Assembly: GCA_041660545.1 (NCBI GenBank)
Contig: JBAZWE010000034.1
Coordinates: 1-17,406 of the forward strand
DNA: 17,406 bases
Direction of reading: 5' to 3'
DNA from: JBAZWE01 sp041660545
GTDB lineage: Bacteria; Actinomycetota; Thermoleophilia; BMS3ABIN01
Shown here: one piece after another, positions 1-6,567 of the stretch
How the letters are laid out: every line of letters begins with the position of its first letter
Numbering within the stretch: the stretch's first letter is position 1
Made by a program: the position numbers and the translations under genes
Notes under the pieces: model-generated
Database searches by the model: none
What the model saw: only the letters and a program-made list of their open reading frames with translations
What the model was told of the DNA's origin: nothing

Positions 1-2
1 TT

Positions 3-683
3 TTGCTCGTATTCATAACGGGCCTGTTCCTGCCCGGTTGGCGAAATGTGCGCCGGGATGGCCGCCTGCTCTTTCTGGTGATCTGGGCGGCGCCGAGCCT
101 GCTCTTCTATATTTTTATCCATGTCGGAGAATTCGGCTATGTTTTTTCATTTCTTCCGGCGGCGTTACTGGCTGCTACCTGGGGTACGGCCAACCTGGCT
201 GTTATTATCGCCGAGAAAAGAGGCGATCGAAATAAAGCCGCGGGTGTTTTCGCGCTGGCGGCGGCGACGGTTATTTTTGTAAATCTCATGTTATTCCTGG
301 TGTTGACGCCGCCATTGAGCGCCAACAGGCTCGCCGCACGAGATGGAATACTGCGTTCACGTGTTCAGACAATAAGGGAGAACTTCGACCCTGACTCCAC
401 ATTCATCGTCTCGGTTTTTGATTATCAGCAAGCGGCATATTATCTTCCGGACTATCAGGTATGGAGATTCGATCCGCTGGAGGATTCCTATCCATCGACG
501 GAAATCCCGCAGAGTGTCGGGAAGGTTGTTGTTTTCGAGAATTACCTGAAACCGGGAGATAATGAAAAGCAGGACATCCTGCCCATGGATTACGACCAGG
601 AGCTGGTAGTCATGTTTCCCGAACACCGCAAGTTTCTTAAAGTCGACTGGCCATCAAGGACTGTTGAATTTGCCGATGCATGA
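3..683 (+). CDS. C-terminal part of a polytopic glycosyltransferase-like membrane protein (5' end outside window)
   Basis: The reading frame is open from the window edge, so the real start is upstream and about 226 C-terminal residues are visible. They hold a short basic loop, three hydrophobic segments (about residues 22-40, 45-67 and 81-102) and a soluble C-terminal domain of about 120 residues. That domain contains a DPDSTFIVSVFDYQQAAYYL stretch. The layout of several membrane helices followed by an extracytoplasmic tail fits GT-C transferases of the PMT/ArnT/RgtA type, which move sugars from polyprenyl-phosphate donors outside the membrane. The catalytic N-terminal half is not visible, so the assignment is by architecture only. 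The end overlaps the start of the methyltransferase, which suggests one operon for glycan or cell-surface modification. It could also be a generic membrane protein without transferase activity. Confidence 0.6.
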   Translation: MLVFITGLFLPGWRNVRRDGRLLFLVIWAAPSLLFYIFIHVGEFGYVFSFLPAALLAATWGTANLAVIIAEKRGDRNKAAGVFALAAATVIFVNLMLFLVLTPPLSANRLAARDGILRSRVQTIRENFDPDSTFIVSVFDYQQAAYYLPDYQVWRFDPLEDSYPSTEIPQSVGKVVVFENYLKPGDNEKQDILPMDYDQELVVMFPEHRKFLKVDWPSRTVEFADA

Positions 684-1311
684 TGTTCTTGCCCTTTACA
701 GCGACGCTCCTGCTTCAGTGCGTCTGTTCCTCCGTGTGCGGGAACTGCTCAGCGACCTCGAGTTCGTGGAGCGCTACGTTCCCCGCACGGGCACCATCGT
801 CGATCTCGGTTGCGGTCACGGGCTATTCGCCAATCTGATGGCGTTGAGCGCTCCCGAGAGGAATGTCATCGGCATAGATCTGTCGCCGGAGAAGATCGAA
901 CACGCACAGGCGACGGTTCAAGGCCGGCGCAACATCGAATTCCGCTGCGGAGACATGCTCGACCGGGCCCTGCCGGAATGCGACGCGGTCACTATCGTCG
1001 ACGTCCTCTATCTGCTGTCCGCCTCCGGGCAGGAAAAGATGCTTCGCGCCTGTCGGAAAATCCTCAAGCCCGGTGGCATGCTGGTCTGGAAATCCCAGGA
1101 GCGGCGCCCGCGCTGGAAATATGCATGGACATACGCTCAGGAGATGATTACCACATCGACGGGAATCACCCGCGGCAAGCGCGGCAGCCTCACCTTCATG
1201 AGCCGCGAGCAGGCCCTTGCCGCCATGTCCGGCGCCGGATTCAGGCCGCGGATAATCGAGATGAAGTCCTTCAGACCGTATTCGGACGTGCTCTACCTGG
1301 GCGACAGCTGA
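676..1311 (+). CDS. Class I SAM-dependent methyltransferase
   Basis: A protein of about 211 residues with a Rossmann-type methyltransferase domain. SAM motif I is VDLGCGHG (D43-G49), followed by the acidic end of strand 2 (GIDLSPEKIEHA) and a post-motif II region (FRCGDMLD). The motif LRACRKILKPGGMLVWK marks the usual strand 5 region. The start is uncertain. TTG codons at 664 and 670 and ATG at 676 are all in frame, and an AAGGA lies at 656-660. I prefer ATG 676, although TTG 670 has the better Shine-Dalgarno spacing. It overlaps the preceding membrane protein by 8 bases, so translation is probably coupled and the substrate may be a glycan or lipid-linked sugar. The substrate cannot be read from the sequence. 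Confidence 0.85.
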   Translation: MHDVLALYSDAPASVRLFLRVRELLSDLEFVERYVPRTGTIVDLGCGHGLFANLMALSAPERNVIGIDLSPEKIEHAQATVQGRRNIEFRCGDMLDRALPECDAVTIVDVLYLLSASGQEKMLRACRKILKPGGMLVWKSQERRPRWKYAWTYAQEMITTSTGITRGKRGSLTFMSREQALAAMSGAGFRPRIIEMKSFRPYSDVLYLGDS

Positions 1312-1678
1312 AACGCGGCCGTCACAGGTCCATCGTAAACGAGGTCTAATGCTGGCCAGTCCCTGTTATGGGTAATTACATCATCAGGATTTTGCTGGTC
1401 AATGAAAATGATTCTTTACCAGTCAAAGGATGACCCGTGGGGGGTTTACCGGATGGGATTATGTAACTGTAATCTTTCCAGGCCGCGTGGTTTTCCGTAT
1501 TGAACCGGCAGATGAAACGTCTGGAAAAAAGAAAATAAATGTATACCCTCCCGCCGTATATGCGTTTTTCCAGTGACTACATAGACTGAAATAAGGTCAA
1601 AATACTCATAAATTTGGGGTAGATCCGCTCATAGAGCGAAAAATCTCCGTATCAAGAACTCCCTCATGAAATAATCAA

Positions 1679-1706
1679 TTGACATTACCGTCTTAATTTT
1701 TATCGT
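1679..1706 (+). promoter_or_regulatory. Possible sigma70-type promoter
   Basis: A perfect TTGACA (1679-1684) is followed after 16 bases by TATCGT (1701-1706), which matches TATAAT at four positions. It reads towards the cytochrome cluster and would start near 1713, just before the GGGACA palindrome. An alternative -10 (TATAAG, 1790-1795) lies further down with only a weak -35. Either would give a leader of more than 250 bases. Confidence 0.25.
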
Positions 1707-1722
1707 CCTGTTTTTATTTCGT

Positions 1723-1766
1723 GGGACAAATGTCCCTGATAATAAAGGACATACATCACTTGTCCT
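1723..1766. promoter_or_regulatory. Pair of GGACA/TGTCC palindromes, putative regulator-binding sites
   Basis: The first site is a perfect inverted repeat, GGGACA-AA-TGTCCC (1723-1736). The second is AGGACA (1746-1751), nine bases, TGTCCT (1761-1766). The left arms are 23 bases apart and the right arms 30, close to whole helical turns, so a protein would bind one face. The shape resembles sites of NarL/FixJ-type response regulators such as the mycobacterial DosR box (GGGACTTNNGNCCCT). Naming that family is inference. Confidence 0.4.
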
Positions 1767-1994
1767 GTTTGCCCGCAGGGCTCATGCTTTATAAGGATGC
1801 TTGCAGTATATCTGCGGACTCAATTGTGGACACTCGTGCGGTAGCGGATTGTTGATAAAGTTACATAATTCTCAAAACAGCATTTAATAATCCGCAGTAC
1901 GCTGGTCTTATTACTGCAATCTTCATTTGGCCATGACGCTAACCCTCGACAATGTCCTCTGTGGATATTTTGTCAAAAGGTTAAAGCGTGGTAT

Positions 1995-2035
1995 TGCCAC
2001 CAGAATTGTGTATTTATTCACAAATCCGGTTGGCA
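1995..2035 (+). promoter_or_regulatory. Leader hairpin or CRP/FNR-like operator before the first cytochrome
   Basis: TGCCACC..G pairs with the stretch ending TTGGCA, and the inner arms are TTGTG (2006-2010) and CACAA (2019-2023). This gives about 14 pairs with two mismatches and one bulge around an 8-base loop. The inner core TGTGT-N6-TCACA is one base off the CRP-type consensus. It ends 12 bases before the Shine-Dalgarno. A CATAAT (2034-2039) directly at its right end could be a -10 box, in which case the palindrome would be a DNA operator. Confidence 0.4.
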
Positions 2036-2063
2036 TAATTCATGATGAAAGGAGGTGTATTTA

Positions 2064-3002
2064 ATGCGAAGAATAACGATATTGGCATTAGTAGTATTGC
2101 CGGTTGTCTTCCTGCTGTTCACGGGTGTAGCGATGGCGGGTGTCGCCCCTCACGGCGGCTATGGCACTGGCACCGACTATTGCCTCAGCTGCCACGACGT
2201 TCACGATGCTCTTGGTGACTATGCCCTGACCCGCGAGGCGACCGTTACACAGACCTGCGCAACCTGCCACGGTCTTTTCGGTCAGACCCCTGACGGGACC
2301 TGGACCATAACACCTCCGGACCTCGTGGACGGAGCCAACGCGACCGCCTCTCAGTATTCTGCATACAAGAATATTGGCGCCGCCAAGGCGAGTGGTCACG
2401 ATCTGGGCGTATCACTTAACGGTGAGCCGTCACGGACGGATGCCGCTATTCCCGGTGGAACCTTGAGCCTGCGGGTGATGAGGTCCGCGGATTATGAGGA
2501 CGGCGAGCTTTACAATCACGAGAATGCCACGGACTTCTCGGGCACCTCGGGTCTGTATTGCGCTTCCTGTCATACCCCGCACTCGACTCTGACGGGTATC
2601 GACACGGATGGCAACGGCATCCCGAACACGCCGAATACATTGGCGAACGGTAACTACGGCCGCCAGCTGGTGGTAGACGAGTCTGCGATTTCTTCACATC
2701 CGAAGAACGTAAGTCCCGCCAAGTTGCTGTCGAGCAGGCCGAACCATACGGAGACTAATGTAACCTCCTATGCCGGTTTCTGCATCTCCTGTCACGACCA
2801 GCGCGTCGACTCGGCCGCTCATCAGAACCATCCGCCGCTTTGCGTGTCCTGTCACAAGAAGGGCGCCAAAGGCGCGGCTGACTTCCCACACACCAGTGGT
2901 AATCAGTACTTGATGGGTACCGACTCTGACAAGAACTGCACTGGCTGTCACGGTCACGCCATCACTGAGCTTGATGGTACAGTAGTAAATCCGCTGCCCT
3001 AA
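2064..3002 (+). CDS. Exported six-heme c-type cytochrome
   Basis: A 312-residue protein. Residues 1-25 form a Sec signal peptide (RR, hydrophobic core, AMA before the cleavage site). Six CXXCH heme c sites follow at C40 (CLSCH), C65 (CATCH), C166 (CASCH), C240 (CISCH), C260 (CVSCH) and C292 (CTGCH). Paired spacing and extra histidines (HDVH, HTPH) fit the doubled-CXXCH family, with distal histidine ligands. A DTDGNG stretch near residue 180 resembles a calcium-binding loop. ATG 2064 is chosen over GTG 2055 because AAAGGAGGTG (2048-2057) is a near-perfect Shine-Dalgarno that GTG would overlap. The likely role is periplasmic or surface electron transfer; the partner is unknown. It leads a same-strand block containing the heme-ligation genes. 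Confidence 0.93.
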   Translation: MRRITILALVVLPVVFLLFTGVAMAGVAPHGGYGTGTDYCLSCHDVHDALGDYALTREATVTQTCATCHGLFGQTPDGTWTITPPDLVDGANATASQYSAYKNIGAAKASGHDLGVSLNGEPSRTDAAIPGGTLSLRVMRSADYEDGELYNHENATDFSGTSGLYCASCHTPHSTLTGIDTDGNGIPNTPNTLANGNYGRQLVVDESAISSHPKNVSPAKLLSSRPNHTETNVTSYAGFCISCHDQRVDSAAHQNHPPLCVSCHKKGAKGAADFPHTSGNQYLMGTDSDKNCTGCHGHAITELDGTVVNPLP

Positions 3003-3032
3003 CCGGGCCGGTTGGTAGAAGGTAGAAATAAC

Positions 3033-3062
3033 ATGGGGAGGCGTCTCTGGACGCCTCCCCAT
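3033..3062 (+). other. Perfect intergenic hairpin between cytochrome and lipoprotein genes
   Basis: ATGGGGAGGCGT (3033-3044) and its exact reverse complement (3051-3062) form a 12-bp GC-rich stem with the 6-base loop CTCTGG. The bases behind it on the + strand are A-rich, not T-rich, so it is not a typical intrinsic terminator. It ends 3 bases before the AGAGG (3066-3070) of the lipoprotein gene. It may block 3' exonucleases and set different mRNA levels of the cytochrome and the downstream genes, or act as a weak attenuator. Confidence 0.6.
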
Positions 3063-3077
3063 AAAAGAGGCAAAAAA

Positions 3078-3611
3078 ATGATTAACAAAACAAAAATTTT
3101 TGTGCACCTTCTTCCGCTGTTCCTGCTGGGAACGGCAGCCCTGTTTGCTTCATCGTGTGGCAATGATGCTGAAACTCAAACAACCACATCTGCTCACGAT
3201 ATAACCCAGGAAATGATCGATAATATCAATGTCCAGTCCAAGGAAGACCTGCAGATAGTCGCGGGCGTCGAAACCGATACCAGCGTTCTTTCACAGGCGA
3301 TGACAGGGAAGGCCTTGAGTGATATGAAAGCTGGCGTGGAAAAGGACCTGGGGCAGGGCAAGGTCAAAAAACGCGATTACCGGAACTTAAACACACGTTA
3401 TGAGCAATACGATCCGCCTTTTGCGGAAGTCTTCGCCGAATTCGATGATTACAGTTACTATGTTGATTCTAAAACCGGTGCGGCGTTAAGTGAGCCAACT
3501 GGAGAACACAGAACATACGCCATGGCCCTGATTATGGAGGATGACCGCTGGAAGCTGGAGGGTATCTATGCTTCCAGTAATGCCTCAACGCCACGCGACA
3601 TTTCAGAATGA
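3078..3611 (+). CDS. Small putative lipoprotein with NTF2-like C-terminal character
   Basis: A 177-residue protein starting at ATG 3078 behind AGAGG with 7-base spacing; the frame is open further upstream but lacks a ribosome site there. An N-terminal hydrophobic segment (8-24) ends at ASSC, which puts a candidate lipidated cysteine at residue 27. The -3 position is Ala, so the lipobox is not canonical. The rest is soluble. Its C-terminal part (FDDYSYYVDSKTG, then MALIMEDDRWKLEGIY) has the strand pattern seen in NTF2-like/SnoaL-like folds. I do not recognise a named family. Its place between two cytochromes suggests an envelope accessory role in cytochrome assembly or electron transfer, which is inference. 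Confidence 0.75.
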   Translation: MINKTKIFVHLLPLFLLGTAALFASSCGNDAETQTTTSAHDITQEMIDNINVQSKEDLQIVAGVETDTSVLSQAMTGKALSDMKAGVEKDLGQGKVKKRDYRNLNTRYEQYDPPFAEVFAEFDDYSYYVDSKTGAALSEPTGEHRTYAMALIMEDDRWKLEGIYASSNASTPRDISE

Positions 3612-3784
3612 CGCTACCTTCAATAATTGGTTTTACCGCGAAAGCTGTGCATAATTGATATATGCGAGTTCATTGATAATCTTATTGTACGCATATTACG
3701 CATGGATCAGGAAGGTGAAATCGGGAGTTGCTGTTTCAGAACAGCAAAAGTTTGATGCAAAACGGTCTCCTATTGGATCAATAA

Positions 3785-4600
3785 ATGGTAGCAATCCATA
3801 TTACCCTCCGAAAAATAGAAGATGGTCGACATCCATGCGCATTGTGCCTGGCCTTGCTTCTGTTTGTATTGATTGGAATATCCATTGGACTGGCTCTGCC
3901 TGCGAGTCAGGCACAGGCGCAGACTTATACCAGCCCTCATGGCGGCTTTTCGGATTACACCCAGTTTTGCGAGCTATGCCACGACATGCACGACGCGCCG
4001 GGGTCCAGGCTCGAAAGATATATGCCGGAATCGGCGGTCTGCTTCACATGCCACAACGGAACGGGATCCAGGTTTATCATAGACCAACAGCTTGATATGA
4101 ACCCAGCAACCAATTCCATGCATCCCATAGTTGTGAATCTGTCACAGAACATGGGAACTTACAGTTATGTCCCCAATACGACCGCCGGAATAGCCCCACC
4201 CGGGCCATACGAATGCAGCACGTGCCACGACCCCCATGGGGATTCGGCAAACCAGAAATTATTGTGGCTCCCATTTGATAATGGCGAAAACGTTATATAC
4301 AGTACCCTGCCCGATCCTTATTCAGCCTGCTGGTTTTGTCACAGCGCGGCCAGCATAATCAACGACACGACTCTGTTTTCAAGGCATAACAGTCATATAA
4401 TAGGACAGAATTCATCGTGTAGCGCCTGTCATTCCTCTCCCCACGGGGTTGCCAATACGGAACTGGTGGGTTTCAACAAAACCTACGTTTCCAGTTCTGT
4501 CGCCGGGGGTTTGGGGCCAATTTATACCGACCTGGGTGACCATCGCGGCAGCTGCACGCTTACCTGCCACGGAGTGGATCATAATTCTGCAACATATTGA
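3785..4600 (+). CDS. Exported multiheme cytochrome, five CXXCH plus one CX3CH site
   Basis: A 271-residue protein with a signal peptide of about 46 residues (hydrophobic 19-37, AQAQA near the cleavage point). Heme c sites are C62 (CELCH), C86 (CFTCH), C144 (CSTCH), C182 (CWFCH) and C212 (CSACH). The last, at C257, is CTLTCH, with three residues between the cysteines. Motifs such as SPHGG, CHDMHD and CHDPHGD are typical of doubled-CXXCH proteins. ATG 3785 directly follows an in-frame stop (3782-3784), so it is the first possible start. Its Shine-Dalgarno is poor (GGA at 3775-3777). It likely works with the six-heme protein as an envelope electron carrier; substrates are unknown. It may hold six hemes if the CX3CH site is loaded. 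Confidence 0.9.
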   Translation: MVAIHITLRKIEDGRHPCALCLALLLFVLIGISIGLALPASQAQAQTYTSPHGGFSDYTQFCELCHDMHDAPGSRLERYMPESAVCFTCHNGTGSRFIIDQQLDMNPATNSMHPIVVNLSQNMGTYSYVPNTTAGIAPPGPYECSTCHDPHGDSANQKLLWLPFDNGENVIYSTLPDPYSACWFCHSAASIINDTTLFSRHNSHIIGQNSSCSACHSSPHGVANTELVGFNKTYVSSSVAGGLGPIYTDLGDHRGSCTLTCHGVDHNSATY

Positions 4601-4658
4601 GAGGCTGCCTTGTGTTCATAATTTCCTGCAATAGCGAAAGAGAATCCGGAGTCAGATA

Positions 4659-5282
4659 ATGTCAAGAATGATAAATATCGCCCTGACGGCTGTTGTGGTG
4701 TTGATAATAGTGATTACTGGTGTGCTTGGCTATATGTACTTTCGCTCCGGCTCCGATGTGGGCAGCAAACTGCAATGGGACCGTGAGCAATGGCAGGAAC
4801 AGGTGGACCAGCGACCGGACGATGCTCTGGCGCGTTCAAACCTGGGCGCTGTTTATCTTGATATAGGCGATACCGAAGCGGCTATCGAACAGCTTCAAAT
4901 AGCTGTGGAGCTGGCGCCCGAAGGTTATACTTACCTGAATAAACTTGGCCTTGCATACATGGAGGATGGCCAAATGGACGCCGCCCTTGGCGCGTTCATA
5001 AAGGCGCATGATCTTTATCCCCGGGGCGAGAAGTTCACAGTTTCATTCCTGATCGCCCAGATATACTGGGATAAGGGAGACGTGGCGTTGGCCAAGGACT
5101 ATGCCCAGCAGTCGATCGCAGATAATGAGGTAACATGGAACTCCCACTACCTGCTCGGTCAGATAATGGAGCGGGAAGGAGACCTGGCCAAAGCCGGACA
5201 GGAATACCAGATGGCGGCCAAGTTCAACCCGTCGGACGAGGAGTTGCAGCAGGCTATTAAGCGAGTATCGGGTCAGGTATGA
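4659..5282 (+). CDS. Membrane-anchored TPR protein
   Basis: A 207-residue protein with one N-terminal membrane helix (about 7-27), a short linker, and then about four tetratricopeptide repeats (55-88, 89-122, 126-159, 160-193). Typical TPR positions are visible: ARSNLGAVYLDIGD, LNKLGLAYMEDGQ, AQIYWDKGDVALA and YLLGQIMEREGDLAKA. The start is supported by GGAG at 4648-4651, 7 bases before ATG. Similar anchored TPR proteins (NrfG, CcmH/CycH C-terminal domains) present apocytochromes to heme ligation. Lying between cytochrome genes and resB/ccsB, it may be an assembly scaffold here. That role is inference; the TPR fold and anchor are clear. Confidence 0.88.
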   Translation: MSRMINIALTAVVVLIIVITGVLGYMYFRSGSDVGSKLQWDREQWQEQVDQRPDDALARSNLGAVYLDIGDTEAAIEQLQIAVELAPEGYTYLNKLGLAYMEDGQMDAALGAFIKAHDLYPRGEKFTVSFLIAQIYWDKGDVALAKDYAQQSIADNEVTWNSHYLLGQIMEREGDLAKAGQEYQMAAKFNPSDEELQQAIKRVSGQV

Positions 5283-5345
5283 GTCAATCTTCAGACCGAT
5301 ATGCGTTGTTATTTGTCAATGACATGAACCGGGTGGTTTATTAAT

Positions 5346-6410
5346 ATGAGTGGATTTATGGATAGTCTGAGATACGATATAAGCTTAAGGCGCAGGGTTA
5401 TCGCGCTGGCGATTCTGGTTGTCGTTCTTGTCATAGCAGGCATTCTGCTGCTGATAAAAATGAACGAGAAGCGCGAGATTACAGGAAGCTCATTCTCGTT
5501 TCTGGTATCGATATACGATCTCACCAGCCCTATGGGGGTAGCCACCGACAGGGATGAGCAGATTTACGTCAGCAACACGGGCAAAAGCGAAGTTAATGTC
5601 TATGACATGGACGGTGTTCTCAATCGCAAGTTAGATGATACTGTGGATGAAAAAGGCGAGCCCCTCCGTTTTTATTCCCCATACGGCATCGCGGTGGATG
5701 ACGCCAGGGACAAGTTGTACATTTCTGATTATAGCTGGGGAGGGGTCCGAGTCTTGACCAAAGAGGGTGAATTTCTTTATAACCTTCCCAAAAATCCGGC
5801 AGATTTGCCGCTGGACCCCAGCCTGGGCTGGTCTCCCTTCAGCGTGGCAGTTGGCGAAGACCGGATTTATGTATCCAGCAAGGACGGGATATACGTCTTT
5901 GGCCTGGAAGGCGAATTTATCGCGCACTGGGGCACTCGTGGTAATGAGATGGGTCAATATGATTATCCAAATGGCGTAGCTGTCGATCGCGCCACTGGCA
6001 ATTTGTTTGTTACCGATACCATCAACCGTCGCGTCGTATCGTTGAACAGTGAGGGCAAACTGCGCTGGGTTTTAGGTGTAGTAGACGCAGGGAAGGGTGA
6101 TGCCAGCGTGTTTCAGTTGCCACGCTCGGTCGCCATCGGCAACGATGGTCTGGTATATGTGACCGATACTTTCTCGCACCGGATTGTCGTCCTGGACCAG
6201 GACGGTACGCTGGTATCGATGTTCGGAGAGCGGGGAACCGATGACGCACAGTTCAGCTTCCCCGAAGGTCTGACCATTTCTTCCAGCGATCGTTTATACG
6301 TGGCGGACCGTCAGAACAATCGTCTGCAGATATGGCAGCTGGCGCCTCCATTGCCTTCAGTTACTCCCGCGGACGTCAAGAGATTCGGCGGGGCGCTGAA
6401 AAAATTCTAG
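5346..6410 (+). CDS. Membrane-anchored NHL-repeat beta-propeller protein
   Basis: A 354-residue protein with a membrane helix at about 17-38 preceded by a basic segment (LRRR), then an extracytoplasmic domain. Six NHL-type repeats can be followed: around 60-88 (SPMGVATDRDEQIYVSN), 111-138 (SPYGIAVDDARDKLYISD), 163-187, 207-236 (YPNGVAVDRATGNLFVTD), 258-286 (LPRSVAIGNDGLVYVTD) and 305-332 (FPEGLTISSSDRLYVADRQ). This suggests a six-bladed propeller. A second ATG at 5358 is possible. NHL propellers bind proteins or ligands and have no fixed enzymatic activity. Between the TPR gene and resB, it is probably part of an envelope complex with the cytochromes. No heme motif or catalytic signature is seen. 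Confidence 0.88.
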   Translation: MSGFMDSLRYDISLRRRVIALAILVVVLVIAGILLLIKMNEKREITGSSFSFLVSIYDLTSPMGVATDRDEQIYVSNTGKSEVNVYDMDGVLNRKLDDTVDEKGEPLRFYSPYGIAVDDARDKLYISDYSWGGVRVLTKEGEFLYNLPKNPADLPLDPSLGWSPFSVAVGEDRIYVSSKDGIYVFGLEGEFIAHWGTRGNEMGQYDYPNGVAVDRATGNLFVTDTINRRVVSLNSEGKLRWVLGVVDAGKGDASVFQLPRSVAIGNDGLVYVTDTFSHRIVVLDQDGTLVSMFGERGTDDAQFSFPEGLTISSSDRLYVADRQNNRLQIWQLAPPLPSVTPADVKRFGGALKKF

Positions 6411-6468
6411 ATAGCGGCAGCGCTGGATTATTGTTGGACGATAAACTACATTTAAAGGCAGTTTTTCA

Positions 6469-6567
6469 ATGATCGGCGGGCGGGATAATGGAGAGGCCGA
6501 GGTCGGCAAGCCTAAAGTTGTGAGAGCGCCGAAAAAAAATGCTTGCGACCACGGGAGAATGGTTTGA
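6469..6567 (+). CDS. Possible 32-residue upstream ORF coupled to resB
   Basis: ATG 6469 lies behind AAAGG (6454-6458) and opens a 33-codon frame. Its TGA (6565-6567) overlaps the proposed TTG start of resB as TTGA. The peptide is hydrophilic and basic in the middle (VGKPKVVRAPKKNAC), with no membrane segment or known motif. The overlap is the main reason to list it: it could deliver ribosomes to a poor TTG start. It may equally be chance in a 130-base gap. Confidence 0.25.
   Translation: MIGGRDNGEAEVGKPKVVRAPKKNACDHGRMV

Larger units (their letters stand above)
1312..2054. other. Long non-coding interval upstream of the cytochrome cluster
   Basis: About 740 bases without a credible gene: stops are frequent in all frames, and composition is more AT-rich than the flanking genes. 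No convincing terminator follows the methyltransferase. A TTTCCAG arm near 1473 can pair with CTGGAAA near 1520, but the loop is about 40 bases. The second half holds the GGACA/TGTCC palindromes, possible promoter hexamers and the leader hairpin listed separately. I see no tRNA, rRNA or recognisable riboswitch consensus; in particular the GEMM core GGACGCAAAGCC is absent. Confidence 0.6.

Noticed and set aside
664..675. TTG starts at 664 or 670 for the methyltransferase
   Set aside because: Kept only as alternatives; 664 is too close to AAGGA, and 670 is well spaced but uses TTG beside an ATG six bases on.
1312..2054. c-di-GMP (GEMM) or other riboswitch before the cytochrome genes
   Set aside because: No GEMM core sequence or other conserved riboswitch consensus could be found by eye.
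3655..4095. Frame opening with a hydrophobic N-terminus (IYASSLIILLYAYYAWIRK), reminiscent of CcmD-like peptides
   Set aside because: TTG start without a ribosome site, and it runs more than 300 bases out of frame through the cytochrome gene, whose heme motifs are unmistakable.
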